This document shows, piece after piece, positions 37,243 to 46,131 of a stretch of 64,000 bases of DNA (within the stretch, counting starts at the first letter, position 1; every line of letters begins with the position of its first letter). This DNA comes from Andreprevotia lacus DSM 23236 (GTDB lineage: Bacteria; Pseudomonadota; Gammaproteobacteria; Burkholderiales; Chitinibacteraceae), in assembly GCF_900176275.1 (NCBI RefSeq), contig NZ_FWXD01000005.1, forward strand, positions 147,543-211,542, given 5' to 3'. Under the pieces are notes generated by a model. That model did no database searches, was not told the origin of the DNA, and was given only the letters and a program-made list of their open reading frames with translations. A program made the position numbers and the translations under genes.

Positions 37243-39750
37243 TTACGGATATTGCGGCAATGTTGCAACGAAGTTGTTTTTGTCCGCCGTCGGTCCGGTG
37301 CCGTTGATCACGTGGGTGATCTCGCCCACGCCGCCCAGCGATACGCTGGACAGGTGGTGGAACTTCACCGCTGCGTTGTACGGCGCTTCAACCCCGTTGG
37401 TGAGCTTGATGGCATTGTTGGTGTTGAAGAAGCTGTACACCCCGGTGCCCCATGCTTCGTGGCTGGTGACGCTGTTGCTCACCTTGTACGAGGCATAGCC
37501 ATTGTTGCTGCCACTCATCCAGTCGCTCTGCAGCGCCACTTCATACGGTGCTTCGCTCTGGTAGAAGTACACGCGGCCGCCGTTGCCGTTCCACGTGGTC
37601 TGGTACTTCTGGTAGTGCTCGACCGCCAGGCCGTAGATGGTCACGTCGTTGCCGTTTACCACCACGCCATAGTCGGACGTGTTCACCGTCCAGCCGATGC
37701 CGTCGCCGTGGTCGGCGCGCCATACCCAGAAGTTGTCGCCGATCACGTTGTTGCTGTTGATCTCCAGGTTGATGTTGGCACGACCAACACCTGCACCGCC
37801 AACGCGGAAGAAGATGTCATGCAGCGAGGTCGGGTTGGCGGCATGGTTGGCGCTGCTGCCACGCGGGCCGATCTGCACCAGCACTTGCGAGCTGGTCGGG
37901 CCGGCATCGATCAACAAGCCGGCGAGCTTCACGCCGTCCACGTCGGCCACGTCGATGGCGTCGTTGCCGCTATCGGCTACCAAGGTGGCAATACCCAGCC
38001 CCAGCACCACGGTGTTGGCACGGTTTACGTGCAGTGCCTGGTTCAGGTGATACACGCCCGGGGTCAGCAACAGGTTCTTGCCGGCGTCCAGCGCTGCATT
38101 CAGCGTGGTGGCGGTGTCCACGCCTTCCTTGGCCACGTAGAACTGGTCGATCGAGATCGATTCACCCTGCGGGGTCTTGTTGAACCATGTGGTGCCCTGG
38201 CTGTTGGTGCTCAGTGTCGGCACAAACACGCTGTAATGGCCCGCGCTGTCGATGGTCAGGAACGGCTTTTCGCGTACTACCGGGGTCTGGTTGACCACGG
38301 TATAGGGGGCGGTCGGCCAGTTTTCTGCCGGTGCGCCGTTCACGCCCACAAACACCATGTTCCACACCCCGCCGGTCCACGAACCGTATTGCGCGTTGCG
38401 CGACAGCCATTGTTGTTGCGAGCCGGAATTGATGTCGCCATCGACCACGGTATCGGCAATGAAGCCGCCGCTGGACCAGCCGCAGTAGGGCGAGCACAGC
38501 GTCATGTTGCCCTTGACGTGCATGCGGCGGAACGGCGCGGCTTGCGAGACCGCATAGCGATCCAGCGCGCCGGCGGCAGTCGGGATCACGGCCAGGTTTT
38601 CGGCCGAGCGCCAGAAGTTCTGCGTGGCGTTTTCATCCGGCAGCCAGTTGGCCTCGACGCGCACGGCGCCGATCAGGGTCACGTCGTCCGGCGATTTGCC
38701 CAGACCGGCCACCTGGGTATAGAAGCCCAGATTGGCATCGACATTGTACGAGCCCGGCTTGAACAGGAAGGCATAGCGCGCGGTGCCGAACTGGTTGGTT
38801 TCCTGCTGGGTGAAGGTGCTGTTCAGCTTGTCCTGGATCACGTTTTGCGGCGTGCTCGGATCGAAGATGAACACGTTGGGGCCAAAATCGGGCGCAGCGC
38901 CCGGTGTCGGGGTGGGGGTCGGCACCTTGGTCGGCGTCGGCGTGACGGTCGGCACGGCGGTCGGGACCGGCGTTGCGGTCGGCTTGGGCGTGGCGCTCGG
39001 CGCGGTCGTGGGCACCGGGGTCGCAGTCGGCTTGGGGGTCGCTGTCGGGGTGCTGGTCGGCACCGCCGTCGGTGTTGAAGTCGGTTTCACAGTCGGGGTC
39101 ACCGTCGGTTGCGGGGTGGCCGTCGGCGTGCTGTTGCCGATGGTCAGCTGCTGCCACGCGGTATCGCTGGCGCCGCTGCCCTGGCCGATGGTGAAGAAAT
39201 AGCGCACCACGTCACCGGCTTTCAGGCCGGTCACAGTATAGGTGTTGTTGCTGCCGTTCACCGTCATGCGCACGTTTTGCTGGTTTACGCCGTTCACGGT
39301 GTAGTGCAGGTCGGCCCACGGGGCATTGTTCACATAGAAGGCCACGCTGCTGGCGCTGGCCGTTGCACCATAGCTGCCGCCGGTGGCCGGGGTCGGCGCA
39401 ACGGTCGGTGCGGCTGTGGGGGCGAGGGTCGGCACCGGTGTGGGGGCGACTGTGGGTTGCGGCGTCGGTGCCTTGGTCGGCACGGGGGTGGGCGCCGGGG
39501 CCGCGGTGGGGCTGGCGGTGCCGCACAGGCCCAGGTCTTGCCACACATCCCACTGGCCGGACAGGCTGGGGTTGTCGCCCTGCGTCCACCACTTGGCCTG
39601 ATAGCTGTGGCCGTTGTAGCTCACGCGGTTGCCGGCGGTGTAGACCGCCGAGGCCGACCACGGCGCCTCGCACGCGGCGGCAAAGGCGCTGGCAGACAGG
39701 CTGCTGGCCAGTGCCACCACGGCATAGTTCAACATTGTTACGGGTTTCAT
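37243..39750 (-). CDS. Secreted multimodular carbohydrate-active protein: CBM5/12, CBM56-like, GH55-like beta-helix
   Basis: An 835-residue exported protein. Signal peptide about residues 1-25; a CBM5/12 chitin-binding module 27-76 (PWSASAVYTAGNRVSYNG, aromatic WW and WDVW); a Pro/Thr/Ala linker 79-124; a CBM56-like beta-sandwich 127-206 (AFYVNNAPWADLHYTVNG); a second, highly repetitive Thr/Pro linker 208-286; and a ~545-residue C-terminal domain that starts FGPNVFIFDPSTPQNVIQDK. This domain resembles pectate-lyase-fold proteins related to GH55 beta-1,3-glucanases (databases sometimes label relatives 'adenylyl cyclase', which seems wrong for a secreted glucan-binding protein). The ATG at 39750 has GACGGAAA upstream; longer frames have no signal peptide. 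Likely attacks fungal or algal cell walls; activity is inferred. Confidence 0.85.
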   Translation of the reverse strand: MKPVTMLNYAVVALASSLSASAFAAACEAPWSASAVYTAGNRVSYNGHSYQAKWWTQGDNPSLSGQWDVWQDLGLCGTASPTAAPAPTPVPTKAPTPQPTVAPTPVPTLAPTAAPTVAPTPATGGSYGATASASSVAFYVNNAPWADLHYTVNGVNQQNVRMTVNGSNNTYTVTGLKAGDVVRYFFTIGQGSGASDTAWQQLTIGNSTPTATPQPTVTPTVKPTSTPTAVPTSTPTATPKPTATPVPTTAPSATPKPTATPVPTAVPTVTPTPTKVPTPTPTPGAAPDFGPNVFIFDPSTPQNVIQDKLNSTFTQQETNQFGTARYAFLFKPGSYNVDANLGFYTQVAGLGKSPDDVTLIGAVRVEANWLPDENATQNFWRSAENLAVIPTAAGALDRYAVSQAAPFRRMHVKGNMTLCSPYCGWSSGGFIADTVVDGDINSGSQQQWLSRNAQYGSWTGGVWNMVFVGVNGAPAENWPTAPYTVVNQTPVVREKPFLTIDSAGHYSVFVPTLSTNSQGTTWFNKTPQGESISIDQFYVAKEGVDTATTLNAALDAGKNLLLTPGVYHLNQALHVNRANTVVLGLGIATLVADSGNDAIDVADVDGVKLAGLLIDAGPTSSQVLVQIGPRGSSANHAANPTSLHDIFFRVGGAGVGRANINLEINSNNVIGDNFWVWRADHGDGIGWTVNTSDYGVVVNGNDVTIYGLAVEHYQKYQTTWNGNGGRVYFYQSEAPYEVALQSDWMSGSNNGYASYKVSNSVTSHEAWGTGVYSFFNTNNAIKLTNGVEAPYNAAVKFHHLSSVSLGGVGEITHVINGTGPTADKNNFVATLPQYP

Positions 39751-40168
39751 TGCGTTTCCGTCCATCTCGTTGGTTTTGACTGGAATTCCGCGCTGCGGAT
39801 GTGAGCCTGTCTGTTGGCCGGTTGTGCAGGGCTGATCGGGGTGTTGTGTCCCACCCCGCCGTGCCGCCCGGCACCGGCGTGGCAAACGGGTTCCGGGGCC
39901 GTATCACGTTGAACACGGACTACGGCGCAGGCGATATGAAAGCGCTTTCAAAATCGCAAGTCAATCTTTAAATGGGCACCTTAGGGTGAATGCCCTATGT
40001 CAGAGACATGCGGGAACCGGCTGACAGACGTGGCCGGGCGCGCCGCAGGCAAATGCGCGGCGCGCAGCTGCAACGGGGTACAATGACGCATTCCCGCGAG
40101 CGGGTTTCGGCCCGCTTGTCATGTTTGCGTAACATATTTGTCATTTAATTCGTGCTGGAGCCGTTGCA
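39751..40168. other. Divergent intergenic region
   Basis: About 420 bp separate two divergent genes, so promoters for both are expected here. The stretch 39940-40000 is AT-rich with GAAAGCGCTTTC (39939-39950), a perfect 12-bp palindrome of the LacI/CcpA-like operator type, placed ~190 bp upstream of the secreted glucanase gene. Before yggX there is a GC hairpin (CCCGC...GCGGG, 40094-40115) and TTGTCA repeated at 40116 and 40139. No single promoter stands out. Confidence 0.45.
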
Positions 40169-40435
40169 ATGAGCCGTACCGTTCAATGTGTCAAACTGGG
40201 CCGCGAGGCCGAGGGTCTGGATTTCCCGCCGCTGCCGGGTGCCCTGGGCAAAAAGCTGTTCGATAGCGTCTCCAAGGAGGCATGGGCCGCCTGGATCAAA
40301 CACCAGACCATGCTGATCAATGAAAACCGGCTGAATCTGGCCGACCCGCGCGCGCGCCAATACCTGCAGCAGCAGCTGGAGAACTACTTCTTCGGCAGCG
40401 GTGCCGATCAGGTGGCGGGCTACGTACCGCAATAA
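40169..40435 (+). CDS. yggX: Probable Fe(II)-trafficking protein YggX
   Basis: An 88-residue cytoplasmic protein with the family's conserved N-terminal cysteine C7 ([16 protein letters not shown]), [20 protein letters not shown] and [20 protein letters not shown]. It protects iron-sulfur clusters and is linked to oxidative-stress resistance in enterobacteria. Length is typical. In other Neisseriales and gammaproteobacteria it often sits by mutY; here it stands alone before ppk1, 135 bp upstream of it. Confidence 0.95.
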   Translation: MSRTVQCVKLGREAEGLDFPPLPGALGKKLFDSVSKEAWAAWIKHQTMLINENRLNLADPRARQYLQQQLENYFFGSGADQVAGYVPQ

Positions 40436-40570
40436 ACGCCGCGCCTGACGGGCGAGAGCGGCACGCAGCCGGGCGGGCCCGTTGGTGACGCGCCCTAAGG
40501 CCAACCATGCAGTGCCGCCAGCATTGTTTGTGCGTATTCTCCAGATCAGTTTCTAGCAAAGAGTTCGTTC

Positions 40571-42649
40571 ATGACTTACAAGCCTGCCGATAACCAGCTG
40601 ATGCTCAACCGTGAACTCGGTCTGCTCGAGTTCAACCGCCGCGTGCTGGCGCAGGCCGAAGACGTGAACAACCCGCTGCTGGAGCGGCTGAAGTTCCTGT
40701 GCATCGTGTCGTCCAACCTGGACGAATTCTTCGAGGTGCGCATGGCGTGGCTCAAGGAGAGCATCCGCCAGTTCCCCACGCGTCTGCTGCCCGAAGGGAT
40801 GACGCCACAACAGGCGTTCGACCTGATTGCCAAAGAGGCGCACGATCTGGTCGAGCGCCAGTACCGCCTGCTGCGCGACACCATGTTCCCGGCTATGGCC
40901 GCTGAGGGCGTGCACTTTCTGCGCCGCAGCGTGTGGAACGAGGCGCAGCGCGCCTGGGTGAAGGATTTCTTCTTCCGCGAGCTGATGCCGGTACTGACGC
41001 CGATCGGGCTGGACCCGTCGCACCCGTTCCCGCGTGTGCTCAACAAGTCGCTCAACTTCATCGTCGAGCTGGAAGGGCGCGATGCCTTCGGCCGCAACTC
41101 CGGCATTGCCATCGTGCAGGCGCCGCGCATTTTGCCGCGCTTCGTGAAAATGCCGCAGGAAATCAGCGGCGTTGATCACGGCTTCGTGTTCCTGTCGTCC
41201 ATCCTGCATGCGCATGTCGATGAGCTGTTTGCCGGCATGAACGCGCTGGGTTGCTACCAGTTCCGCCTGACGCGCGATTCCGACCTCAGCGTGGACGATG
41301 AAGACGTCAAGGATCTGCGCGCCGCGCTGGAAGGCGAGCTGAGCCAGCGTCCTTATGGCGATGCGGTGCGGCTGGAGCTGGCCGACAACTGCCCGACCCA
41401 CTTGCAGGAATTCCTGCGCGAAGAATTCGGCCTGTCCAATATCGACGTTTACCGCGTCAACGGGCCGGTGAACCTGGTGCGCCTGATGGACGTGCCGGGC
41501 CAGGTCGACCGCCCCGATCTCAAGTTCGAACCCTTCATGCCCGGCGTACCGCTCGAGCTGCGCAAGCAGTCCGACCTGTTTGCCGCCATCCGCCACGGCG
41601 ACATCCTGCTGCATCATCCCTACCAGAGCTTTACCCCGGTGGTGGACCTGCTGCAGCAGGCCGCGCGCGACCCCAATGTGGTGGCGATCAAGATGACCGT
41701 CTACCGCACCGGCAGCGATTCGGTGCTGATGGACGCACTGCTGGAAGCAGCACGGCGCGGCAAGGAAGTGACCGTGGTGGTCGAGCTGATGGCGCGCTTC
41801 GACGAAGAAGCCAACATCAACTGGGCCGCCAAGCTCGAACGTGCCGGCGCGCACGTCGTCTACGGCGTGTACGGCTACAAGACCCACGCCAAGATGCTGC
41901 TGCTGGTACGGCGCGAGGAAGGCAAGCTGCGCCGCTATGTGCATGTGGGCACCGGCAACTATCACCCGCGCACCACCAATTTCTACACCGACTTTGGCCT
42001 CCTGACCGCCAACGAGGAAATCACCAGCGACGTGAACGACGTGTTCATGCAGCTGACCGGCCTCGGTCTGGCTGGCGATCACCACCAGCTGTGGCAGGCG
42101 CCGTTCACCCTGCAGCAGAACATCACCAAGGCCATCGACCGCGAGATTGCCATTGCGCGCACCGGCCGCAAGGCGGTGATCATCGCCAAGATGAATGCGC
42201 TGCTGGAACCGACGGTGATCGAAAAGCTGTATGAAGCCAGCCAGGCCGGCGTGACCGTGCACCTGATCGTGCGCGGTGTGTGCGCGCTGCGGCCGGGCAT
42301 ACCTGGCCTGTCGGAAAACATCCGCGTGCGCTCCATCATTGGCCGCTTCCTTGAGCACCACCGCGTGTTCTACTTCCACGCCGATGGCGAGGAAAACATC
42401 TATCTGTCGTCGGCCGACTGGATGGGCCGCAACCTGTTCCGCCGCATCGAAATCGCCTTCCCCATCCTCAGCACCAAGCTCAAGCGCCGCGTGATGCGCG
42501 AAAGCATCCGCCCCTATCTGGTGGACAACGTGCAGGCATGGGAAATGCAGTCGGACGGCCGCTACCGCCGCAAGAGCGCGCGCGGCGGCAAGCTGCGCTC
42601 GGCGCAGGCCAGCCTGCTGGCTGAACTGGCGGCCAAGCAGCGCAGCTGA
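40571..42649 (+). CDS. ppk1: Polyphosphate kinase 1
   Basis: The 692-residue enzyme makes polyphosphate from ATP. The phosphorylated histidine is H465 in HVGTGNYHPRTTNFYTDFGL. The second active-site histidine lies in FLEHHRVFYFHADGE, followed by SSADWMGRNLFRRIE. The N-terminal helical domain starts NRELGLLEFNRRVLAQA, and KMTVYRTGSDS forms part of the nucleotide site. All four PPK1 domains and the standard length are present. A family-2 repeat lies 33 bp downstream. sixA, encoding a phosphohistidine phosphatase, follows in the same direction, a common neighbour in polyphosphate or phosphate clusters. Confidence 0.97.
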   Translation: MTYKPADNQLMLNRELGLLEFNRRVLAQAEDVNNPLLERLKFLCIVSSNLDEFFEVRMAWLKESIRQFPTRLLPEGMTPQQAFDLIAKEAHDLVERQYRLLRDTMFPAMAAEGVHFLRRSVWNEAQRAWVKDFFFRELMPVLTPIGLDPSHPFPRVLNKSLNFIVELEGRDAFGRNSGIAIVQAPRILPRFVKMPQEISGVDHGFVFLSSILHAHVDELFAGMNALGCYQFRLTRDSDLSVDDEDVKDLRAALEGELSQRPYGDAVRLELADNCPTHLQEFLREEFGLSNIDVYRVNGPVNLVRLMDVPGQVDRPDLKFEPFMPGVPLELRKQSDLFAAIRHGDILLHHPYQSFTPVVDLLQQAARDPNVVAIKMTVYRTGSDSVLMDALLEAARRGKEVTVVVELMARFDEEANINWAAKLERAGAHVVYGVYGYKTHAKMLLLVRREEGKLRRYVHVGTGNYHPRTTNFYTDFGLLTANEEITSDVNDVFMQLTGLGLAGDHHQLWQAPFTLQQNITKAIDREIAIARTGRKAVIIAKMNALLEPTVIEKLYEASQAGVTVHLIVRGVCALRPGIPGLSENIRVRSIIGRFLEHHRVFYFHADGEENIYLSSADWMGRNLFRRIEIAFPILSTKLKRRVMRESIRPYLVDNVQAWEMQSDGRYRRKSARGGKLRSAQASLLAELAAKQRS

Positions 42650-42682
42650 GCGCCTTCCTGCCCCTTCGTCCTGTTGGACGAC

Positions 42683-42800
42683 CGGCATCAAGACCCCGGC
42701 AGGGCCGGGTTCTGGCCGGTCTCTAGGGCGAAGCAGCGGTGCTCCCTTGTTTTGACCATGCCCCGCCCTCGTTGCCGCGAGACAGCGTAGCGTCACTCGG
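42683..42800 (+). repeat. GC-rich 3'-associated repeat, family 2, copy E
   Basis: GGCATCAAGACCCCGGCAGG with hairpin, GCAGCGGTGCTCCC, TTTTGACCATGCCC, CCCTCGTTGCCGCGAG and CGTCACTCGG. More diverged than other copies. It lies downstream of ppk1 in its sense. Confidence 0.7.
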
Positions 42801-42896
42801 TAGCGGCTGCATGTTGCAGACTCGCCAAAGTGTGAGCCCCAACCGACGAATGCGCTGGCAGGGTGCATGATCCTGTCCTAATATGCCTGCGTCGCC

Positions 42897-42919
42897 AACG
42901 CCCGGTCTTGCCGGGCGTT
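42897..42919 (+). terminator. Hairpin between ppk1 and sixA, possible terminator
   Basis: Nine-bp perfect arms (AACGCCCGG and complement) with a 5-nt loop, followed by GCCTTGTT, a weak T-tract. A possible -10 box TAATAT lies at 42879-42884, which would instead place this hairpin at the 5' end of the sixA mRNA. Either role is possible. Confidence 0.5.
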
Positions 42920-42950
42920 GCCTTGTTACCGATCACACCTGAACGCATCC

Positions 42951-43412
42951 ATGGATTTGATACTCTGGCGCCATGCCGAAGCAGAGGACGGCTTCGACGA
43001 CCTTGGCCGTCCGCTCACCGAAAAAGGCCGCAAACAGGCCGCGCGCATGGCACGCTGGCTGGCCGGCCAGCTCAAGGGCAAGGAGGTGCGTGTGGTCTCC
43101 AGCGGCGCCGCGCGCTGCGAGCAGACTGCTCGCGCGCTGGGGCAGAATTTCGAGATCGATACGCGCATGAACCCCAATGCGGCCACTGCCGCCTATCTGG
43201 AGGTCTCACGCTGGCCGCATGGTGATGGCCGCGTGACCGTGCTGGTGGGCCACCAGCCCGCGCTGGGCCGCGTGGCCAGCCTGCTGATGACCGGCCGCGA
43301 AAGCGACTGGGCCACGCGCAAGGGCGCCATCTGGTGGGTGCAACGCCGCGTCCGCGAGCATCAGGTGCACTACGTGCTCAAGGCCTGTATCGCGCCGGAG
43401 CAGCTCGACTAA
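42951..43412 (+). CDS. sixA: Phosphohistidine phosphatase SixA
   Basis: A 153-residue histidine-phosphatase-family protein. The catalytic histidine is H8 in LILWRHAEAED, the second active-site histidine is in VGHQPALGR, and R-E in VVSSGAARCEQTA completes the pocket. SixA proteins remove phosphate from histidine in phosphotransfer proteins (ArcB HPt, or NPr in the nitrogen PTS). Placement after ppk1 is common, and a role towards phosphohistidine enzymes of phosphate metabolism is possible. Its stop is followed directly by a family-1 repeat. Confidence 0.93.
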   Translation: MDLILWRHAEAEDGFDDLGRPLTEKGRKQAARMARWLAGQLKGKEVRVVSSGAARCEQTARALGQNFEIDTRMNPNAATAAYLEVSRWPHGDGRVTVLVGHQPALGRVASLLMTGRESDWATRKGAIWWVQRRVREHQVHYVLKACIAPEQLD

Positions 43413-43524
43413 GCGCCGCTATAAAACCCTGCTGGCGGCGTTACGCTCACTGGCCGTACGCCTTGTACTGCCTGCGTTTCGCGTGCCTTGCCAGCACCGC
43501 TACGCTGGCTTTTGTGAGCGGCGC
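43413..43524 (+). repeat. ~112-bp hairpin repeat, family 1, copy 3
   Basis: Starts at the base after the sixA stop. Termini GCGCCGCTATAAAACCC and, on the other end, GCGCCGCTCAC on the complementary strand. The core (CTGGCGGCGTTACGCTCAC) equals copies 1 and 2. Confidence 0.9.
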
Positions 43525-43620
43525 CAAGCCTCGACCAGCGGCAGGCTGTCAGCAGTTTGTCGTATTTTTGTTATATTTCGTCGCTACAGTCGGGGCAGTC
43601 CACACCCGCAGGCAATCACC

Positions 43621-43788
43621 ATGAAAAGAGTGATCCGTCCCCGTCTGTCCAAGAACCTGGGCAAGAATTTCCAGGCCCGCAATCAGCATCAAACACCGTT
43701 TGCGTGGATCAACCGGCTGCTGCCGCGCAGTGAGCAAGCCACCAGCGTCGATGCCAGCAACGCGCCGGTTTACGCCAGCTCGTACTGA
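43621..43788 (+). CDS. Small 55-residue protein of unknown function
   Basis: A short open frame with ATG at 43621 after GCAGG. The sequence is basic at the N-terminus (MKRVIRPRLSKNLGKNF), with an FAWINRLLP middle and a Ser/Ala-rich end. It has its own possible AT-rich promoter (TTGTCG at 43557, TTATAT near 43571) and is followed by a terminator, both of which support a real gene. No family recognised. No signal peptide or membrane segment. Confidence 0.5.
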   Translation: MKRVIRPRLSKNLGKNFQARNQHQTPFAWINRLLPRSEQATSVDASNAPVYASSY

Positions 43789-43844
43789 CTGGCTTGGTTG
43801 AGCGGGCCGGCCGGCTTCATCGTCAGCCTGTTGCTCGCCAAAGC

Positions 43845-43870
43845 AAAACAGCCCTCTGCGAGGGCTGTTT
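43845..43870. terminator. Bidirectional terminator between the small gene and hemY
   Basis: Ten-bp perfect arms (AAACAGCCCT and complement) with a 5-nt loop, A-rich on the left and T-rich on the right. It serves both convergent genes. Confidence 0.85.
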
Positions 43871-43885
43871 GTGCTGTGCTTGTGG

Positions 43886-45106
43886 TCAGGCGCTGAGCGC
43901 CGTGGCCGCTTCGTCGGGCAGTGACAGTGCCAAGCTGGCGCGATAGTGCCGGTTGGCGTCGGCAAACTTTTCCAGCCCTTCCAGCATGGCGGCCAGTTCA
44001 ACGTGAGCCACGGCCGTGGCGCGGACCGACAGGCTGGCTTCCAGATAGGTTTGCGCCTTGCCCCACAGCGAGCGGCGGCGGCACAGCCTGCCCAGCGTCA
44101 GCAGCAGCGCATGGTCGCGCGGGTGCTGTTGCAGCCAGCGCTCGGCCAGCTGCAGCTGGGCGATCTGGCCTTCGTCGTCCAGCACCAGCTGGCCATACAG
44201 CCCGGCCAGTTCGCTCGACCATTCGTGCTGCAGCGCGCCTTCCAGCACTTCGCGCGCGGTCTGGTCCGCACCCTGGTCGCTCAGTGCCTGCGTAATGGCG
44301 GCCACCAGCTGTGGCGAGCTGCGCTCGTCGTTCGGCAAGCGGCTCCACCAGGCTTTCAGCTCGCCTGCGGCCATCGGCTTGCCGGCCAGCAGACTCAAAT
44401 GGGCCTGGGTGCGAATGCGGCGGGCCTGATCGGCATCCAGCGCTTCGCTTTTTTCCAGTTGCTCGGCCAGCTTGGCCACCAGATCGGGGCGGTTTTCGCG
44501 CTGGCGCAAACGCAGTTCCAGTTTGAGGCCGGCGGTGAGCTTGGGCGAGATCGCCTTGACCTCGGCCAGTGCCAGATCGGCATCGGCATAGCGGCGCTCG
44601 TCCAGATACAGCTCGGCCATGGTCATGGCCAACGCCAGATGCTGCGGGCCCAGCGTTTCGCGCAGCTTGGCAAAGTGCTGGTCGCGGCGGGCGAAGTCAC
44701 GCATGGCATGCGCGGCGCGGGCCGCAAGCAGCCCGTTGACGGCAAAGGCTTCCTTGTCCCGGCCCGAGGCGGCAAATGCATCGGCGGCCAGGCGCTCGGC
44801 GCGCTGGTGGCGGCCCTCGAAGAAGGCGATGCGCGCTTCGCGCTCCAGCTTGACCGAGGCATCACGCGCGCGCGCCTCGCGGTAGCGGCGCACGCGGCCC
44901 GGCAGACCGCTCAGCTCGGCCACCAGCCGGATCAGCAGGTAGAGCAGGCTGACGACAACCAGCAACAGCACGATAAAGGTATTGAGCGACAGCTCCACCC
45001 GCCACGGCGGCAGGAACAGCAGTGCGTAGCCGGTGTTGAAATTGGCAAACAGCGAGCAAGCGACTGCCAGCGCGAAAATGGCGACCAACCAGAGTGCGAC
45101 CCTCAC
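43886..45106 (-). CDS. hemY: HemY-like membrane TPR protein of the hem operon
   Basis: A 406-residue inner-membrane protein. Two N-terminal membrane segments (about residues 3-22 and 38-60) are followed by a HemY_N region and TPR-like helices. Recognisable pieces are LFANFNTGYALLFLPPWRVELS and RYREARARDASVKLEREARIAFFEG. It is linked to late haem biosynthesis by operon position only; it is unrelated to the HemY protoporphyrinogen oxidase of Gram-positives. The start is GTG at 45106, overlapping the hemX stop (GTGA), so the long upstream open frame is not used. It is the last gene of hemCDXY and has a terminator 16 bp beyond its stop. Confidence 0.9.
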   Translation of the reverse strand: MRVALWLVAIFALAVACSLFANFNTGYALLFLPPWRVELSLNTFIVLLLVVVSLLYLLIRLVAELSGLPGRVRRYREARARDASVKLEREARIAFFEGRHQRAERLAADAFAASGRDKEAFAVNGLLAARAAHAMRDFARRDQHFAKLRETLGPQHLALAMTMAELYLDERRYADADLALAEVKAISPKLTAGLKLELRLRQRENRPDLVAKLAEQLEKSEALDADQARRIRTQAHLSLLAGKPMAAGELKAWWSRLPNDERSSPQLVAAITQALSDQGADQTAREVLEGALQHEWSSELAGLYGQLVLDDEGQIAQLQLAERWLQQHPRDHALLLTLGRLCRRRSLWGKAQTYLEASLSVRATAVAHVELAAMLEGLEKFADANRHYRASLALSLPDEAATALSA

Positions 45107-46131
45107 GGCTTCACCTTCTCGGCTGCGCCACGGGCTGCGCGTACCGCCTGCAGACTGGCTGCCAGATCCTGCACCGGCAGCGCCACATTGGCCTGCGCCA
45201 GCGTGGTGACCAGCTGATGCGCACGTTGCGTCTGTGCCGCGTGGGTATCGAAATAGCGGCCCAGATACTGGGCCACGGCGGCCAGATCGGCGCGATAGGC
45301 CGGCGCATTGCGCTGGACCACGGCGCTGCGCGCATCCAGCAGGCGCAGCTTCATGTTCTCGCGCAGCAGCACGCCTTGTTCGGGCGTCAGCAGCACGCTG
45401 TCCACGCGATCCATGCGGCGGATCTGCACCAGCTGCTTGAGTTCGCCCCACGCTTCGGTGCTGATCCGCTGCAGCAGATTGGCCTCTTCGGGTGCATTGA
45501 CGGCCATGTGCGGATCGCGCAGCGCATCGATATGCAGCGGCAACTTGTCCAGCTCGTCGATCAGGCTGTCGAGCTTGGTGGCGATGCCGACGGTATCGAT
45601 CACCGGCAGCGACTTGAGCGCCTCATAGTCATGCGACACCGCCTTGCGCACATTGATCAGCTCGGGGCGATTCAGCGATTGCAGTTGGGCATCCAGCGCG
45701 GCCAGCGTGGTCAGTGCCACGTCGCTGCGGCCGGACAATTGCAGCTGCTGGCTGGCATAGCTCAGCGCCTGCTCGGCCTCGATCAACAGGCGCTGGCTGT
45801 CGGTGCGCGTCACCGAGTCATACATGGCCGACAAGGTGGCCTGTTGTGTCTGCGCCTCCAGCTGCTTGGCCGACAGCAAGGCCACCTCGCGCTGCAAGGC
45901 CTGCAGCTGGCCCTGCGCAGCCTGCTCGCGCCCCTGCGCGGTTTGCAGCAGTGCTTCCTGCTGGCTGACCACCTGCTTCAATTCCTTGTTGCTGCGGTGC
46001 TGTTGCCAGGCCAGGCCGCCGGCAATGGCCAGCGCCAGCACGGACAGGATGAGCGGCAGCGGCGGCGTTCTGCGCGGCGGCGGTGCGGCGGGCGGGGTGA
46101 GGGCGGCGGAGAGCGAAGCTTCTTGGGTCAT
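45103..46131 (-). CDS. hemX: HemX-like uroporphyrinogen-III C-methyltransferase-family protein
   Basis: A 342-residue inner-membrane protein: a Pro/Ala-rich cytoplasmic tail of ~20 residues, one membrane segment (about 25-44), then a coiled coil (residues ~47-110: QVVSQQEALLQTAQGREQAA) and a helical periplasmic domain. Despite the family name it lacks methyltransferase motifs and its function is not known. ATG at 46131 overlaps the hemD stop by four bases (ATGA), and its own stop overlaps the hemY start, so the operon is translationally coupled throughout. Confidence 0.9.
   Translation of the reverse strand: MTQEASLSAALTPPAAPPPRRTPPLPLILSVLALAIAGGLAWQQHRSNKELKQVVSQQEALLQTAQGREQAAQGQLQALQREVALLSAKQLEAQTQQATLSAMYDSVTRTDSQRLLIEAEQALSYASQQLQLSGRSDVALTTLAALDAQLQSLNRPELINVRKAVSHDYEALKSLPVIDTVGIATKLDSLIDELDKLPLHIDALRDPHMAVNAPEEANLLQRISTEAWGELKQLVQIRRMDRVDSVLLTPEQGVLLRENMKLRLLDARSAVVQRNAPAYRADLAAVAQYLGRYFDTHAAQTQRAHQLVTTLAQANVALPVQDLAASLQAVRAARGAAEKVKP

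Noticed and set aside
37252..39078. 608-codon open frame opposite the multimodular secreted protein
   Set aside because: Shadow of the real gene, which has a signal peptide, modules and terminator; the antisense product has no recognisable features.
40553..42868. 771-codon open frame antisense to ppk1
   Set aside because: His/Gln-rich shadow of a gene with all catalytic motifs.
43886..45451. Longer HemY start inside hemX
   Set aside because: The GTG at 45106 overlaps the hemX stop in the operon's usual manner and starts the membrane segment; upstream residues are hemX in another frame.
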